DNA of 64,000 nucleotides from Haliangium sp050303215. GTDB lineage: Bacteria > Myxococcota_A > Polyangia > Haliangiales > Haliangiaceae. The notes under the pieces are model-generated. The model made no database searches and had not been told where the DNA came from. It worked only from the letters and a program-made list of their open reading frames with translations. Location of the stretch: positions 86,853-150,852 of the forward strand of contig NZ_JBNLBH010000153.1 of the NCBI RefSeq assembly GCF_050303215.1. The letters are read 5' to 3'. Both the position numbers and the translations under genes were made by a program. The number at the start of each line of letters is the position of its first letter. The stretch's first letter is position 1. Of the stretch, positions 32,591 through 52,112 are shown piece after piece.

Positions 32591-33820
32591 ATGAAGAGAA
32601 CGATGACCATCATGTGCTCGTGGGTTGCAGCGCTGCTCTCGTGCGGATGCGGCGGAGCATCTCCCGCCATGCCGGACGCAGCGACCCCGGACAAGGTCCA
32701 ACTGCGCGTGTCGCTGTATCCCTGGGTTCCGGAGGCCGACTCGCTGGCCTCCTGGATCGAGCAGGACTTCGAGACCCAGCACCCTGAGATCGACCTGGTG
32801 GTCCGCACCATGGAGCGCTCGTATGACTGGCTGCCGGGCTACGTCAGCGACCTCGCCTATGAGATCGATCAGACCGTCGCGGCGCTCACCCAAGAGGGCG
32901 ACGACAGCCAGGACCTCATCGAGGTCGACACCATGATCCTGGGGGCGCTCATCGAGCGCAACGCGGTGGCCCCGTTCGCGCTGTCGGAGCCGAGCTTCCT
33001 GCCCAGCGCCCAGGAAGCGGTGTCCCAGGACGGCGAGACCTGGGGGGTTCCGCACTGGACCTGCGGGTACTTCGTGATCTCCGAAGACGCCGGCGTGCGC
33101 GAGGCCAACGACCTCACCGCGCTGCTCGACCGCCTCGCCGACGCCGGCACCGAGCGCGCCGACATCGTGGGCGATATCGATGGCTCATGGGACGCCGTCA
33201 TGGTGTACCTCGACGCGTTCATCGACAGCTACGGCGACGGCGACGTGCAAGCCGCGCTGGCGGCGGAGACCCTCGACCCGATGGTCGACAGCGCCCTGCG
33301 CGCGCTGGGCACGTCCTGCGCCCAAGACGGGGAGGCCATGTGCGGCAGCGACGGGGTCGAGAAGTTCGCCACCGGAGGGGCGGACGCGCTCATCGGCTAC
33401 TCCGAGCGCCTGCACCCCATCCTGGCCACTGAGGGCCGCACGGTCGCCAACCTGCACATCGCCTCCGCGCCGCTGGGCAGCGGCAGCCACCCGATGCTGT
33501 TCACCGATGCGCTGGTGCTGTCGCCGCGGTGCTCCAGCGAACGGTGCCAGGAGGCCGCTCGCGCGTTCGCGTCCTACTATGTATCCGACCGGGTGTTCGA
33601 AGTCGTCTTGATGGGACTCGACACCGACACCAGTGTGGCTCGCTACTTGCTCCCGTCCACTACCACGGCGTTCGACACCGACGCGGTCGCGGCCGACCCG
33701 TACTATCGCCAGCTCGAAGAGGAGATTCAGGGAGCCCGGGCCTATCCCACCAGCGGGGTGCCGGAGGCGCGCGAGCGGGGCGCGATACAGGCCCAGGTCA
33801 AGACCGCCCTCGGGTTGTGA
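32591..33820 (+). CDS. Probable thiamine pyridinylase (thiaminase I), lipoprotein
   Basis: A 409-residue exported protein with signal MKRTMTIMCSWVAALLSC and a Cys lipobox. The mature part has a periplasmic-binding-protein fold starting LRVSLYPWVPEA, as in thiaminase I. The nucleophile matches Cys158 in GVPHWTCGYFVISED, and the general base matches Glu272 in LIGYSERL. These are the two catalytic positions of the Paenibacillus thiaminolyticus enzyme (Cys113, Glu241). Thiaminase I splits thiamin by swapping its thiazole for a nucleophile. The alternative is a sugar-binding protein, but no ABC permease is nearby and the Cys/Glu context argues against it. GGGAGG lies 7 nt before ATG 32591. Confidence 0.78.
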   Translation: MKRTMTIMCSWVAALLSCGCGGASPAMPDAATPDKVQLRVSLYPWVPEADSLASWIEQDFETQHPEIDLVVRTMERSYDWLPGYVSDLAYEIDQTVAALTQEGDDSQDLIEVDTMILGALIERNAVAPFALSEPSFLPSAQEAVSQDGETWGVPHWTCGYFVISEDAGVREANDLTALLDRLADAGTERADIVGDIDGSWDAVMVYLDAFIDSYGDGDVQAALAAETLDPMVDSALRALGTSCAQDGEAMCGSDGVEKFATGGADALIGYSERLHPILATEGRTVANLHIASAPLGSGSHPMLFTDALVLSPRCSSERCQEAARAFASYYVSDRVFEVVLMGLDTDTSVARYLLPSTTTAFDTDAVAADPYYRQLEEEIQGARAYPTSGVPEARERGAIQAQVKTALGL

Positions 33821-33882
33821 GCCCCGGCGCAGGCGCCGGGCGCGCGGCCCGGTCTTCACGGCTGTGCTAGCCTGTCGGGGGC

Positions 33883-34353
33883 ATGCACTGTTACTTCGCG
33901 TATGGCTCCAACATGCTGCGCGCGCGGCTCGAGGAGCGGGTCGGTCCGGTGCAGGTGCTCGGGCCGTCGGTGCTCGACGACTACGCCCACGCCTTTAGCA
34001 AGTTCGGCCGCGACGGCACCGGCAAGGGCAACATCCACCCCCGGGCAGGCGCCGCCGTCCACGGCGTGGTCTACGCCTTGAACCCGCTGCAGCTCGCCTG
34101 GCTCGGCGTCATCGAAGGCGGCTATCAGGCCGTCACTGTGCGCATCCGCTGCCTCGATCGCGCCCGCGACGCGACCACCTACGAGGCCCTCGCGCCCAGG
34201 CCCGGGCTCCGCCCCAGCGCCGCGTACTTCACCTACTACGAGCGCGGCATGGAGGAGCACTCGCTCCCGCTCGCGTATCGCGCCCTGGTCAGAGCTCAGG
34301 CCGGCCTGTCCGACCCAGCCGGGACTCGCCCGAGCCGAGGCCTATGGCAGTAG
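33883..34353 (+). CDS. Gamma-glutamylcyclotransferase-like (AIG2/GGCT) protein
   Basis: A 156-residue protein beginning MHCYFAYGSNML, the substrate loop of the GGCT fold. The catalytic acid is probably Glu78 in GVIEGGYQAV. It would form 5-oxoproline from gamma-glutamyl amino acids or act on a related amide. It may link functionally with the gamma-glutamyltransferase at 28047, but it is not in that operon. TAGCCT ends 9 nt before ATG 33883. Confidence 0.87.
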   Translation: MHCYFAYGSNMLRARLEERVGPVQVLGPSVLDDYAHAFSKFGRDGTGKGNIHPRAGAAVHGVVYALNPLQLAWLGVIEGGYQAVTVRIRCLDRARDATTYEALAPRPGLRPSAAYFTYYERGMEEHSLPLAYRALVRAQAGLSDPAGTRPSRGLWQ

Positions 34354-34426
34354 GGCGAGCGTCGAACAACGTTGCCGGCGGCGTTGCAGCGGCTTCCTGG
34401 CGACCGAGGCGAAGAGCACCTGTCGC

Positions 34427-35002
34427 CTAGGTGAGGACCTTGCGGCCCTTGCGGGCGACCGATTTGCTCGACCCGCCCTTGGCCTCGGCCTTGTTGCGGG
34501 CCTCGGCGCGGCCCTCTCGAAACATGTCGATGAACAGCAGCCCGACTCCGATGACCAGGGCCACGTCGGCCACGTTGAAGGTCGGCCACTCCTTGTCGTA
34601 CCACTTCCACACCACGAAGTCGGTGACCATGCCGTAGGCGATGCGGTCGTACAGGTTGCCGATCGCGCCGCCGGCCACCAGACCCAGGGCCCAGATCAGG
34701 CGAGTCTGGTCGTTCCGGGCCCGGTGCAGCATGTACAGGATGACGAGCACGGCCAACACCCCGACCACGCTCAAGAACACCCGCGCCCCGCTAATGTCGC
34801 CAAACATCGAGAACGCCGATCCCTTGTTGAACGAAAGCCGCCAGTCCCAAAAGTTGTCGATGACCGGCTGCGCGATCCCGTAACTCATGCCGTTGGGAGC
34901 GACGGTGGACGGCAGCGTCGCGCGCGCCCATATCTTGGTGATCTGGTCGGCGATCAGCGAGACGAAGCCAACCAACAAGAAGATCTTCCAGCGACGTGGC
35001 AT
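34427..35002 (-). CDS. lspA: Signal peptidase II (lipoprotein signal peptidase)
   Basis: A 191-residue aspartic membrane protease with four hydrophobic segments. The catalytic aspartates are D119 in GGAIGNLYDR and D146 in TFNVADV; SFNKGSAFSMF is the other conserved block. It cleaves diacylglyceryl-modified prolipoproteins, of which this window encodes many. The basic C-terminal tail of about 30 residues is longer than usual. TATAGT ends 8 nt before ATG 35002. Confidence 0.96.
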   Translation of the reverse strand: MPRRWKIFLLVGFVSLIADQITKIWARATLPSTVAPNGMSYGIAQPVIDNFWDWRLSFNKGSAFSMFGDISGARVFLSVVGVLAVLVILYMLHRARNDQTRLIWALGLVAGGAIGNLYDRIAYGMVTDFVVWKWYDKEWPTFNVADVALVIGVGLLFIDMFREGRAEARNKAEAKGGSSKSVARKGRKVLT

Positions 35003-35058
35003 ACGACGGCACTATAGCACGCTTGGCTTGTGGGACCCGGCGGCTACTCTCTGCGCCG

Positions 35059-35514
<456 letters not shown>

Positions 35515-35608
35515 GTGCGACTACAGAACTCCCCCCCTGACTGACGTAGCGTCCGGCTCCCCTCCGGCTCCCTCCGGCGGGACCGAAGTCCCACAATGTA
35601 GTCAGATT

Positions 35609-35637
35609 TTGACACCTCAGTGCCCTCGCGCTACCGT
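35609..35637 (+). promoter_or_regulatory. Promoter that fixes the start of the M15 peptidase gene
   Basis: TTGACA (35609-35614), a 17-bp spacer and TACCGT (35632-35637) predict transcription from about 35644. This excludes the in-frame GTG at 35620. The first usable start is TTG 35656, preceded by AGGGAG. An inverted repeat GACTACA (35519-35525)/TGTAGTC (35597-35603) flanks the upstream side and may help end the deaminase transcript. Confidence 0.55.
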
Positions 35638-35655
35638 CTCAGAGGGAGAACGACT

Positions 35656-36471
<816 letters not shown>

Positions 36472-36608
36472 CGCCCGTGTCGCAGCGGCGACCGGCTCGA
36501 CGGCCACGGCCTCGCCGCACCGCCGCCGGCCCAACAGCGAGAGCCCGCGCGCGCCTATGCGACGACATGAGCGACGCGTCCGAGTGCCCACCGCTCAGGC
36601 CGCGCCGA

Positions 36609-37070
36609 TCAAGCCGCGTCCGAAACCTCGGCCCCAGCCGCGAACGGGAGCTCGCCGGTCGGGATCTCCTTGCCCGGCCGCTCGCCTTCGTTCGCCGCCT
36701 TGGCCTTGGCCTTGCCGCGGGTCCGACGCTTGCGCGCGGGCTTGGCCTCGCCGCCGTGCGCCAGCCGCAGCGCGCCCAGCTCGGCCGCCAAGGGCTCGTC
36801 GCCGTCGGCGTAGACTTTGGCGTAGGCCAGCCCCCGCTCGGCCGCTCGGCGCAGGGCCGCCCGCGCCCGGTCCAGCGCCTGCCGCTGCACCCTCACCTGC
36901 TCGTGCAGGGCCTCCAGCGCCTCCGCCTCCGCGCAGGCCCGGGCGCTGAGCTCGCGCAGGCGGTCCCGGCTCACGTCCGGGAATTGAACGCCATCCAGGC
37001 GCTGTTCGTACAGTTCGAGGAACTCGGCGATGTCCGCCGGGATGGGATCATTCGTGCCGCTGTTGCTCAT
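36609..37070 (-). CDS. Hypothetical protein with a coiled coil and basic tail
   Basis: A 153-residue cytoplasmic protein not recognised as a named family. Residues about 25-95 are heptad-rich (LRELSARACAEAEALEAL, then VQRQALDRARAALRRAAE), suggesting a coiled coil. Residues about 110-130 are a Lys/Arg/Ala run (KPARKRRTRGKAKAKAA) like DNA-binding histone H1-type tails. GGAG lies 8 nt before ATG 37070; an upstream ATG at 37106 lacks this site. A 15-bp sequence at the end of the preceding gene (36454-36468) is duplicated at 36524-36538, just beyond this gene's end. Confidence 0.65.
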   Translation of the reverse strand: MSNSGTNDPIPADIAEFLELYEQRLDGVQFPDVSRDRLRELSARACAEAEALEALHEQVRVQRQALDRARAALRRAAERGLAYAKVYADGDEPLAAELGALRLAHGGEAKPARKRRTRGKAKAKAANEGERPGKEIPTGELPFAAGAEVSDAA

Positions 37071-37338
37071 CGACAATCTCCGTTCAGGACAAACGTTCAG
37101 TAACACGGAGAGCGGCCGCTGCGCAAGCCTTCAGGTACTACAGGGATGGGTTCAGAAATTGCCCCAACCACCCGATGTCCAACTTGAATGGTGAACTTGT
37201 GGTAGGTCGCGTTTTGGGACATCTTCTCCTGGTAGCGCAATCTTCCCTACGTCTGCAGTGTCGCTTTTTTGTCCACCGGCGGGTGCACTCGTGACTCACC
37301 TGGACAGGACGTCAGCTCTGGAGTCGAGGAGGATAACC
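37071..37338. other. Divergent upstream region with inverted repeat
   Basis: It holds the control regions of the minus-strand hypothetical gene and the DUF5916 gene. GATGTCC (37174-37180) and GGACATC (37217-37223) form a spaced inverted repeat around a lower-G+C stretch with a repeated AACTTG (37181 and 37194). A T6 run follows at 37265-37270. No convincing -35/-10 pair was found. Confidence 0.4.
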
Positions 37339-42494
<5,156 letters not shown>

Positions 42495-42508
42495 GACGAT
42501 GACTCCTG

Positions 42509-43033
<525 letters not shown>

Positions 43034-43090
43034 GGAGGTCTCCCGGAGAGTGACGGGACGGGTGGACAGGGAAGACGACTACGATGGCTG

Positions 43091-43963
<873 letters not shown>

Positions 43964-43991
43964 CGCTAGCCTCGCAGTTGCCGGGTGCGCG

Positions 43992-44021
43992 AGTATCGGC
44001 ACACTCGCTCGCGGCTGTCAA
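43992..44021 (-). promoter_or_regulatory. Promoter of coxMSL with overlapping palindrome
   Basis: On the minus strand TTGACA (44021-44016), an 18-bp spacer and GATACT (43997-43992) are seen. The start would be near 43985, with a leader of about 22 nt. GCGAGT (43989-43994) and ACTCGC (44003-44008) form an inverted repeat over the -10 and spacer, a plausible operator. Confidence 0.6.
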
Positions 44022-44175
44022 AGGCACCCAGGTTCACCACCGCGCCGGAGCCCCAAGCCCGTGTCCAGTGCAGGCGTGCCGGCTCAGCTACGCAAGCGCC
44101 GGCGTGCAGACCGCCCAGCGGTCGATCGCCGGGCGCCGCTTCCGCGCGCCGTCGCGATGACCTATCGTCCGACGT

Positions 44176-45522
<1,347 letters not shown>

Positions 45523-45608
45523 GTCGCCCCCGATTCTGCTGTTCAGGGGTTCGGCGCTGCGCCTCGATCCGCGGAAGTTTGTTACCATGGCTACACTCGT
45601 TTCCTCTC

Positions 45609-48158
<2,550 letters not shown>

Positions 48159-48221
48159 TGCTGGGCACCAAGGGTGTCGATTCTCTGGACGCGCCAGTGA
48201 TAGTCGTAGTATCTCCCACCC

Positions 48222-48911
48222 ATGGGGACGGACACGGTCCAACGCATCGCTCGCGCGCTCGGTGAGAGCGAGCCCGAGCCGGTCGCTATCATCGATCGCC
48301 TGGTGACCATCTGCGGCGACGAGCTGGCCGACGAGCTGCTCCTCGAGGCCGACGCCGTGGAGCAGGCCGGCGGCCTGATGCTCCCGGATGGGAGCCGCCG
48401 CCGCACCAAAGGTGGGGTCTTCTTCCACCTCGCCCGCCAGCGACTGCCCGCACGTCAGCGCAGGCTGGTGTTTCCCTACCGCGGCGCCTACACGCCGGCG
48501 AGTAAGCCCCCCCCATGGCCAGAGCTGGTCGCCCTGGCCGCCGAACTCGGAGACGACAGCGGAGAGGCACGCAGCATGAAGATCACGCTCATTGGACGCC
48601 CGGGCCGGGTCGTCAAGAAAGACCCCCAGGTGGTGTCCATCTCGATGCAGTTCGACCGCCCCCCCCAACTCCCCAAGCAGCTCCCCAAGATCCCCACGCT
48701 GAACACGGTCTACACCGTGTTCATCGCGGCCAAGCAGTGGCGCAAAGTCGAGGACGCCCTCGCGGCCGACCCCGAGGACGAGCTCATCATCGAGGGCTAC
48801 TCCTTCCTCGACAAGCAGATCAAAGGCATCAGCGTGTTCGCCAAGAGCACTACCACCAAGTCGCAGCAGCGGGCCCTGCGCGAAAAGCAGCGCAGCCAGA
48901 GTCAACAGTAG
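48222..48911 (+). CDS. PHAX RNA-binding-domain protein (bacterial)
   Basis: A 229-residue cytoplasmic protein. Residues about 1-85 match the RNA-binding domain of the eukaryotic U-snRNA export adaptor PHAX: a helical ARALGESEPEPVAII segment, then GGLMLPDGSRRRTKGGVFFH, whose RRRT-GGVFFhL core is the hallmark. Residues about 118-210 (MKITLIGRPGRVVKKDPQVV, then YTVFIAAKQWRKVEDAL and LIIEGYSFLDK) form a possible OB-fold, SSB-like second domain. Bacterial PHAX-domain proteins are known but poorly characterised; RNA binding is inferred. TAGTAT ends 9 nt before ATG 48222. Confidence 0.82.
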   Translation: MGTDTVQRIARALGESEPEPVAIIDRLVTICGDELADELLLEADAVEQAGGLMLPDGSRRRTKGGVFFHLARQRLPARQRRLVFPYRGAYTPASKPPPWPELVALAAELGDDSGEARSMKITLIGRPGRVVKKDPQVVSISMQFDRPPQLPKQLPKIPTLNTVYTVFIAAKQWRKVEDALAADPEDELIIEGYSFLDKQIKGISVFAKSTTTKSQQRALREKQRSQSQQ

Positions 48912-48948
48912 CCCGTCCCTGCGGGCCGCGCGCACCCGCAGCGATCGT

Positions 48949-49075
48949 CACTCCCGCGCGCCCAGGTCGGGCCACCGCGCCCGCCGCGCGCCCCGCCCCG
49001 CCATCACTCCCGCGCGCCGGCATCGGCCCCAAGCGCCCGCCACGCGCCGAACCGCCACGACTCCCGCGCGCCGGC
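48949..49075. repeat. Degenerate 54-56-bp tandem repeat, about 2.5 units
   Basis: ACTCCCGCGCGCC recurs at 48950, 49006 and 49060 (spacing 56 and 54 bp), with a GCGCCCGCC-CGCGCC block between copies. It lies just after the PHAX-domain gene. Confidence 0.6.
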
Positions 49076-49648
49076 GTCGCAGCTCGCGTCCGACGGCCTC
49101 TCGTCCATCTCCGCCCTGGATGAGTCGCGCCCGAGCGCAGCCCGCAGGGGCGACGGCTCGCCGCGCGCGACATCCCTCGCTCCTGCCGAGGCCTCATCGC
49201 GCCACGAGCACGCCGACGGGACAGGGCTCGACGCCCTGGTCGGATCACCGAGCACCGAGAATGACACTCATTCACCAAGCGATGAGACCGAGGGCGGTAT
49301 TCCACAATCGAGTGCACGACGGGACTTGCAGACTACGAAACCAATTCAACGCATTTTGGAAACTGGCTCGAAACATCCTGGTTTGGTGCCGTCGGTTGCA
49401 CTTCCATGGGTGCAAGTACCAAACTGAGAAACACTCGCAACGTCCGTTCTCCTTTTGTCGGCCGCAACTATCGATTTGCCAATCGTGCGAAATTGCATAG
49501 TTGCAGCCAGGTCAGGCGCGGCCCGCGGCGGCCCCCGGCCTGGCGGCGACCGGCGCAAGCGCGCCATAGAGCCTCGAGCATGGGGATTTCGTCACTGACG
49601 CGAAAACCGCACACACCGACGGGATGTCCGGAAGCACAGATCATCAGG

Positions 49649-49678
49649 TTGACAGAGTGACCAATGCTCGTGTTTAGT
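49649..49678 (+). promoter_or_regulatory. Probable promoter of the PP2C signalling cluster
   Basis: TTGACA (49649-49654), an 18-bp spacer and TTTAGT (49673-49678, 4/6) are seen. The start would be near 49685, giving a leader of about 25 nt before GTG 49710. It may drive the co-directional genes through 56905. Confidence 0.5.
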
Positions 49679-49709
49679 GGGACTGTAACATCTTCGTTTC
49701 ACATTCGGC

Positions 49710-51410
49710 GTGCAAGACCTTGAGCCAGACCTCATTGGCTATGCGCCCGGGTTCCCGGATTTGGCGTCACATTCGGATATCCAGCAGTTTCTGCAAGGGC
49801 TTCAAGGAATCGAGGGGGTCCTCGCCGTGTTCGCCCTGGCACCGTCTGGCGAGTGCCTGGCGCAGTACGTCGCCGCGGCCGAAAACCCCGCGGATCTCAC
49901 CGACATTGCCCATGCCAGCGAGCGCCTGCGCGAGCTCGCGGTCGCTGCCGGTTCGGGGTTGGAGTCGTGGCAGACCCTGCTGGTGCGCTATGAGCGCTGC
50001 TATCTGTTGCTCCGCCCGGTCGCTCTCGGGACAGTGCTCCTGCTCGCACGTGCCAACGCCAACCTCAGCATGATCAATGTCGGCTTCCGGGTGCTGGAGC
50101 TCAAGCTGGCCAAGGGAGCCGACGACGCCCAGCGCAGCACCGGGTTGGCCGTGCATCGGCCTCCGCTCGAAATCGTGTTCTCCGATCCGGTCATTACCGA
50201 TCTGCAGACTCTGTTCCACGACCACCTCGGCCCGGCCGCGCGGGTGCTGTTCAAGAACCGGGTCCGCCTGCTCGCCGGCGAGCTCATGCCGCCGATTGCG
50301 GATGAGCCGTACAGCCGGCTGGTCGAGGACCTGGGCCGCTTCATCCGCGACGCCGGGCGCCGAGAGCTGTTTGCGCTCCGGGCCGAACGCGGCCGGCTCA
50401 GCCGCCTCGCCCGCCGCCTCGCGGGCGAGCGCGACGAGCTGCGCTCGCTGCTCGACACGGTCGAGGAGGGTATCCGCATCTGCCACCGCATCGCCACTCC
50501 TACCAGCGGCACCGACCTAGCCTCCGACGACGAGGTCGCCAACGACATCATCGACTTCTGCGCCACCAACGACAGCCTCCTGGCCAAGCACGGGGCCTCG
50601 TTTCGGGAGGGCTTCCTGCGCCTCACCGACCAAATCCTGGCCACCCGGCGCGAGCTCGACGAGGCCGGCCGACTGCAGCGCATGCTGGTCCCGAACTCGA
50701 GTGAGCTCGAGCACTCCTTCGCGAACCTGGCCGCCTACTTCGCGCCGGCCGCGCAGTGCGGTGGGGACTGGTGGACGTCCAAGCGCCTACCCGACGACCG
50801 GCTCCTGGTCATGGTCGGCGACGTGACCGGGCACAGCCTGTCTACGGCCATCATCACCGGCGTCGCCAAGGCCGCATTCGACGTCGCCCACACCACCAGC
50901 GAACCAATCGCGGCCGAGCACCTGCTGGCGCGCATGAACGCGGCCATCTACGACGCCACCCGGGCCAAGGTGCTCATGACCTGCGTGGCCTCCATCCTCG
51001 ACCCCCGCACCCGCACCATCACCGTGGCCAGCGCCGGCCACAACTTCCCCTATCTGGTCCGCAATCACCACGGCCAGAGCAGCCTGCACACATTGGTCTC
51101 GCGCGGAAACCCTCTCGGGGCCAAGCCCACGCTCGAGGTCGAGTCCACCACCCAGCCGCTGTACAGCGGCGATCTGATGGTCTGGTACACCGACGGGGCC
51201 ACCGAGTGCGAAAACGACCAGGCCGAGCCCTTCGGCGACCGCCGCTTCCGCCGCATGATCGGCGACCTGGGCGGGCTCGACGCCCCCGCCGTCCGCGACA
51301 CCATCGCGCACCGCATCGACTCCTTCCGGGGCAACGCGGTCCTCAGCGATGACATGACATTCATCGCCGGCAAGGTCATCGACTGGAACGACCTGTCCCG
51401 GCGCCACTAG
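49710..51410 (+). CDS. PP2C-type (SpoIIE) protein phosphatase with N-terminal Roadblock-like domain
   Basis: A 566-residue soluble protein. Residues about 25-135 resemble a Roadblock/LC7 domain (IEGVLAVFALAPSGECLAQY). Residues about 215-330 are helical and coiled-coil-like. Residues about 335-560 are a SpoIIE-type phosphatase: LQRMLVPNSSELEHS, QCGGDWWTSKRL, VMVGDVTGHSLSTAI (metal Asp) and SAGHNFPYL, ending LSDDMTFIAGKV. It would dephosphorylate Ser/Thr, for example the kinase target encoded at 54980 or an anti-sigma antagonist (inference). GTG 49710 is used. Confidence 0.88.
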   Translation: MQDLEPDLIGYAPGFPDLASHSDIQQFLQGLQGIEGVLAVFALAPSGECLAQYVAAAENPADLTDIAHASERLRELAVAAGSGLESWQTLLVRYERCYLLLRPVALGTVLLLARANANLSMINVGFRVLELKLAKGADDAQRSTGLAVHRPPLEIVFSDPVITDLQTLFHDHLGPAARVLFKNRVRLLAGELMPPIADEPYSRLVEDLGRFIRDAGRRELFALRAERGRLSRLARRLAGERDELRSLLDTVEEGIRICHRIATPTSGTDLASDDEVANDIIDFCATNDSLLAKHGASFREGFLRLTDQILATRRELDEAGRLQRMLVPNSSELEHSFANLAAYFAPAAQCGGDWWTSKRLPDDRLLVMVGDVTGHSLSTAIITGVAKAAFDVAHTTSEPIAAEHLLARMNAAIYDATRAKVLMTCVASILDPRTRTITVASAGHNFPYLVRNHHGQSSLHTLVSRGNPLGAKPTLEVESTTQPLYSGDLMVWYTDGATECENDQAEPFGDRRFRRMIGDLGGLDAPAVRDTIAHRIDSFRGNAVLSDDMTFIAGKVIDWNDLSRRH

Positions 51411-51448
51411 GCCGGTCCTCCCTCCTGTCCCAACTCGGAGCAACTCAT

Positions 51449-52099
51449 ATGTCCATCTCTCGCGGTGATATCGCTATCGGCGGCTTGATCGTCGCCCTCG
51501 GTGCCGGCTTCGTGCTGGCGCGGGCCCACAGCGATGACCCCAGCCCGGCCGAGGCGGCGGCCGAGGCGCCGGCCGAGGCGCCGGCCGCGACCGAGACCGC
51601 CCCCGAGGTGGTGGTGGCGCTCGACCGCACGGACGAGCAGGCGGCGAACGACGAGGTGGTCCCGGACGGAGAGGCGGAGGACCAGGCCAGCGCGTCCGAG
51701 GCCGACCCGGACGAGGCTGCGCCGGAGCCGGCGGAGCCCGCACAGCCCGCGGCCCCGGATCCGTCCATCTTCGAAGAGCAGGACTTCCCGGCTCGGTTCG
51801 GCGTCGGAGAGGCCTCCCCGCGCAAGCTCGACGCCGAGCAGGTGAGCGAGTTCGCCCGCCGCTACGCCGCCTGCCCGGGCACGGTGATGGTCATGGGCCA
51901 CACCGACGCCTCGGGCGACCACGGCGAGAACCGACGCATCAGCGAAGACCGGGCCCGCTTCGTCCAGGCCATGTTGTCGCAGCAGGGGGCCGAGCGGATC
52001 CGAATCCAGGGCCGGGGCAGCGACGCCCCCATCGCCAGCAACACAAGCCACGAAGGTCGCGCCCGCAACCGCCGGGTGAGCGTCGTCTGCAAACGATAG
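51449..52099 (+). CDS. OmpA-family peptidoglycan-associated protein
   Basis: A 216-residue protein anchored by one N-terminal hydrophobic segment (IAIGGLIVALGAGFVLA). An acidic Ala/Glu/Pro linker spans about 30-105. The C-terminal OmpA domain (VMVMGHTDASGDHGENRRIS, then RARNRRVSVV) has the Asp and Arg that bind diaminopimelate. It may be an inner-membrane tether to peptidoglycan because there is no lipobox. It follows the phosphatase by 38 bp and precedes amtB by 13 bp. Confidence 0.88.
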   Translation: MSISRGDIAIGGLIVALGAGFVLARAHSDDPSPAEAAAEAPAEAPAATETAPEVVVALDRTDEQAANDEVVPDGEAEDQASASEADPDEAAPEPAEPAQPAAPDPSIFEEQDFPARFGVGEASPRKLDAEQVSEFARRYAACPGTVMVMGHTDASGDHGENRRISEDRARFVQAMLSQQGAERIRIQGRGSDAPIASNTSHEGRARNRRVSVVCKR

Positions 52100-52112
52100 G
52101 AGCCAATCCCGA

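Larger units (their letters stand above)
48912..49709. other. 800-bp non-coding region
   Basis: No supported gene. The first part (48949-49075) is a degenerate 54-56-bp tandem repeat. 49240-49500 is markedly less G+C-rich than the window, with several AAAC and TTTG runs. The last part holds the promoter at 49649. Short frames here have no start signals or domains. An untranslated RNA in the AT-rich stretch is possible but not shown. Confidence 0.6.

Noticed and set aside
32591..33820. Generic ABC sugar-binding protein
   Set aside because: No permease or ATPase gene is adjacent, and the Cys and Glu motifs match thiaminase I.
35620..35655. GTG 35620 as start of the M15 peptidase
   Set aside because: It lies inside the predicted promoter, upstream of the expected transcription start, and lacks a ribosome-binding site; TTG 35656 has one.
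49120..49500. A 126-codon frame in the low-G+C stretch
   Set aside because: It has no start signal and no family resemblance, and it crosses the composition boundary.
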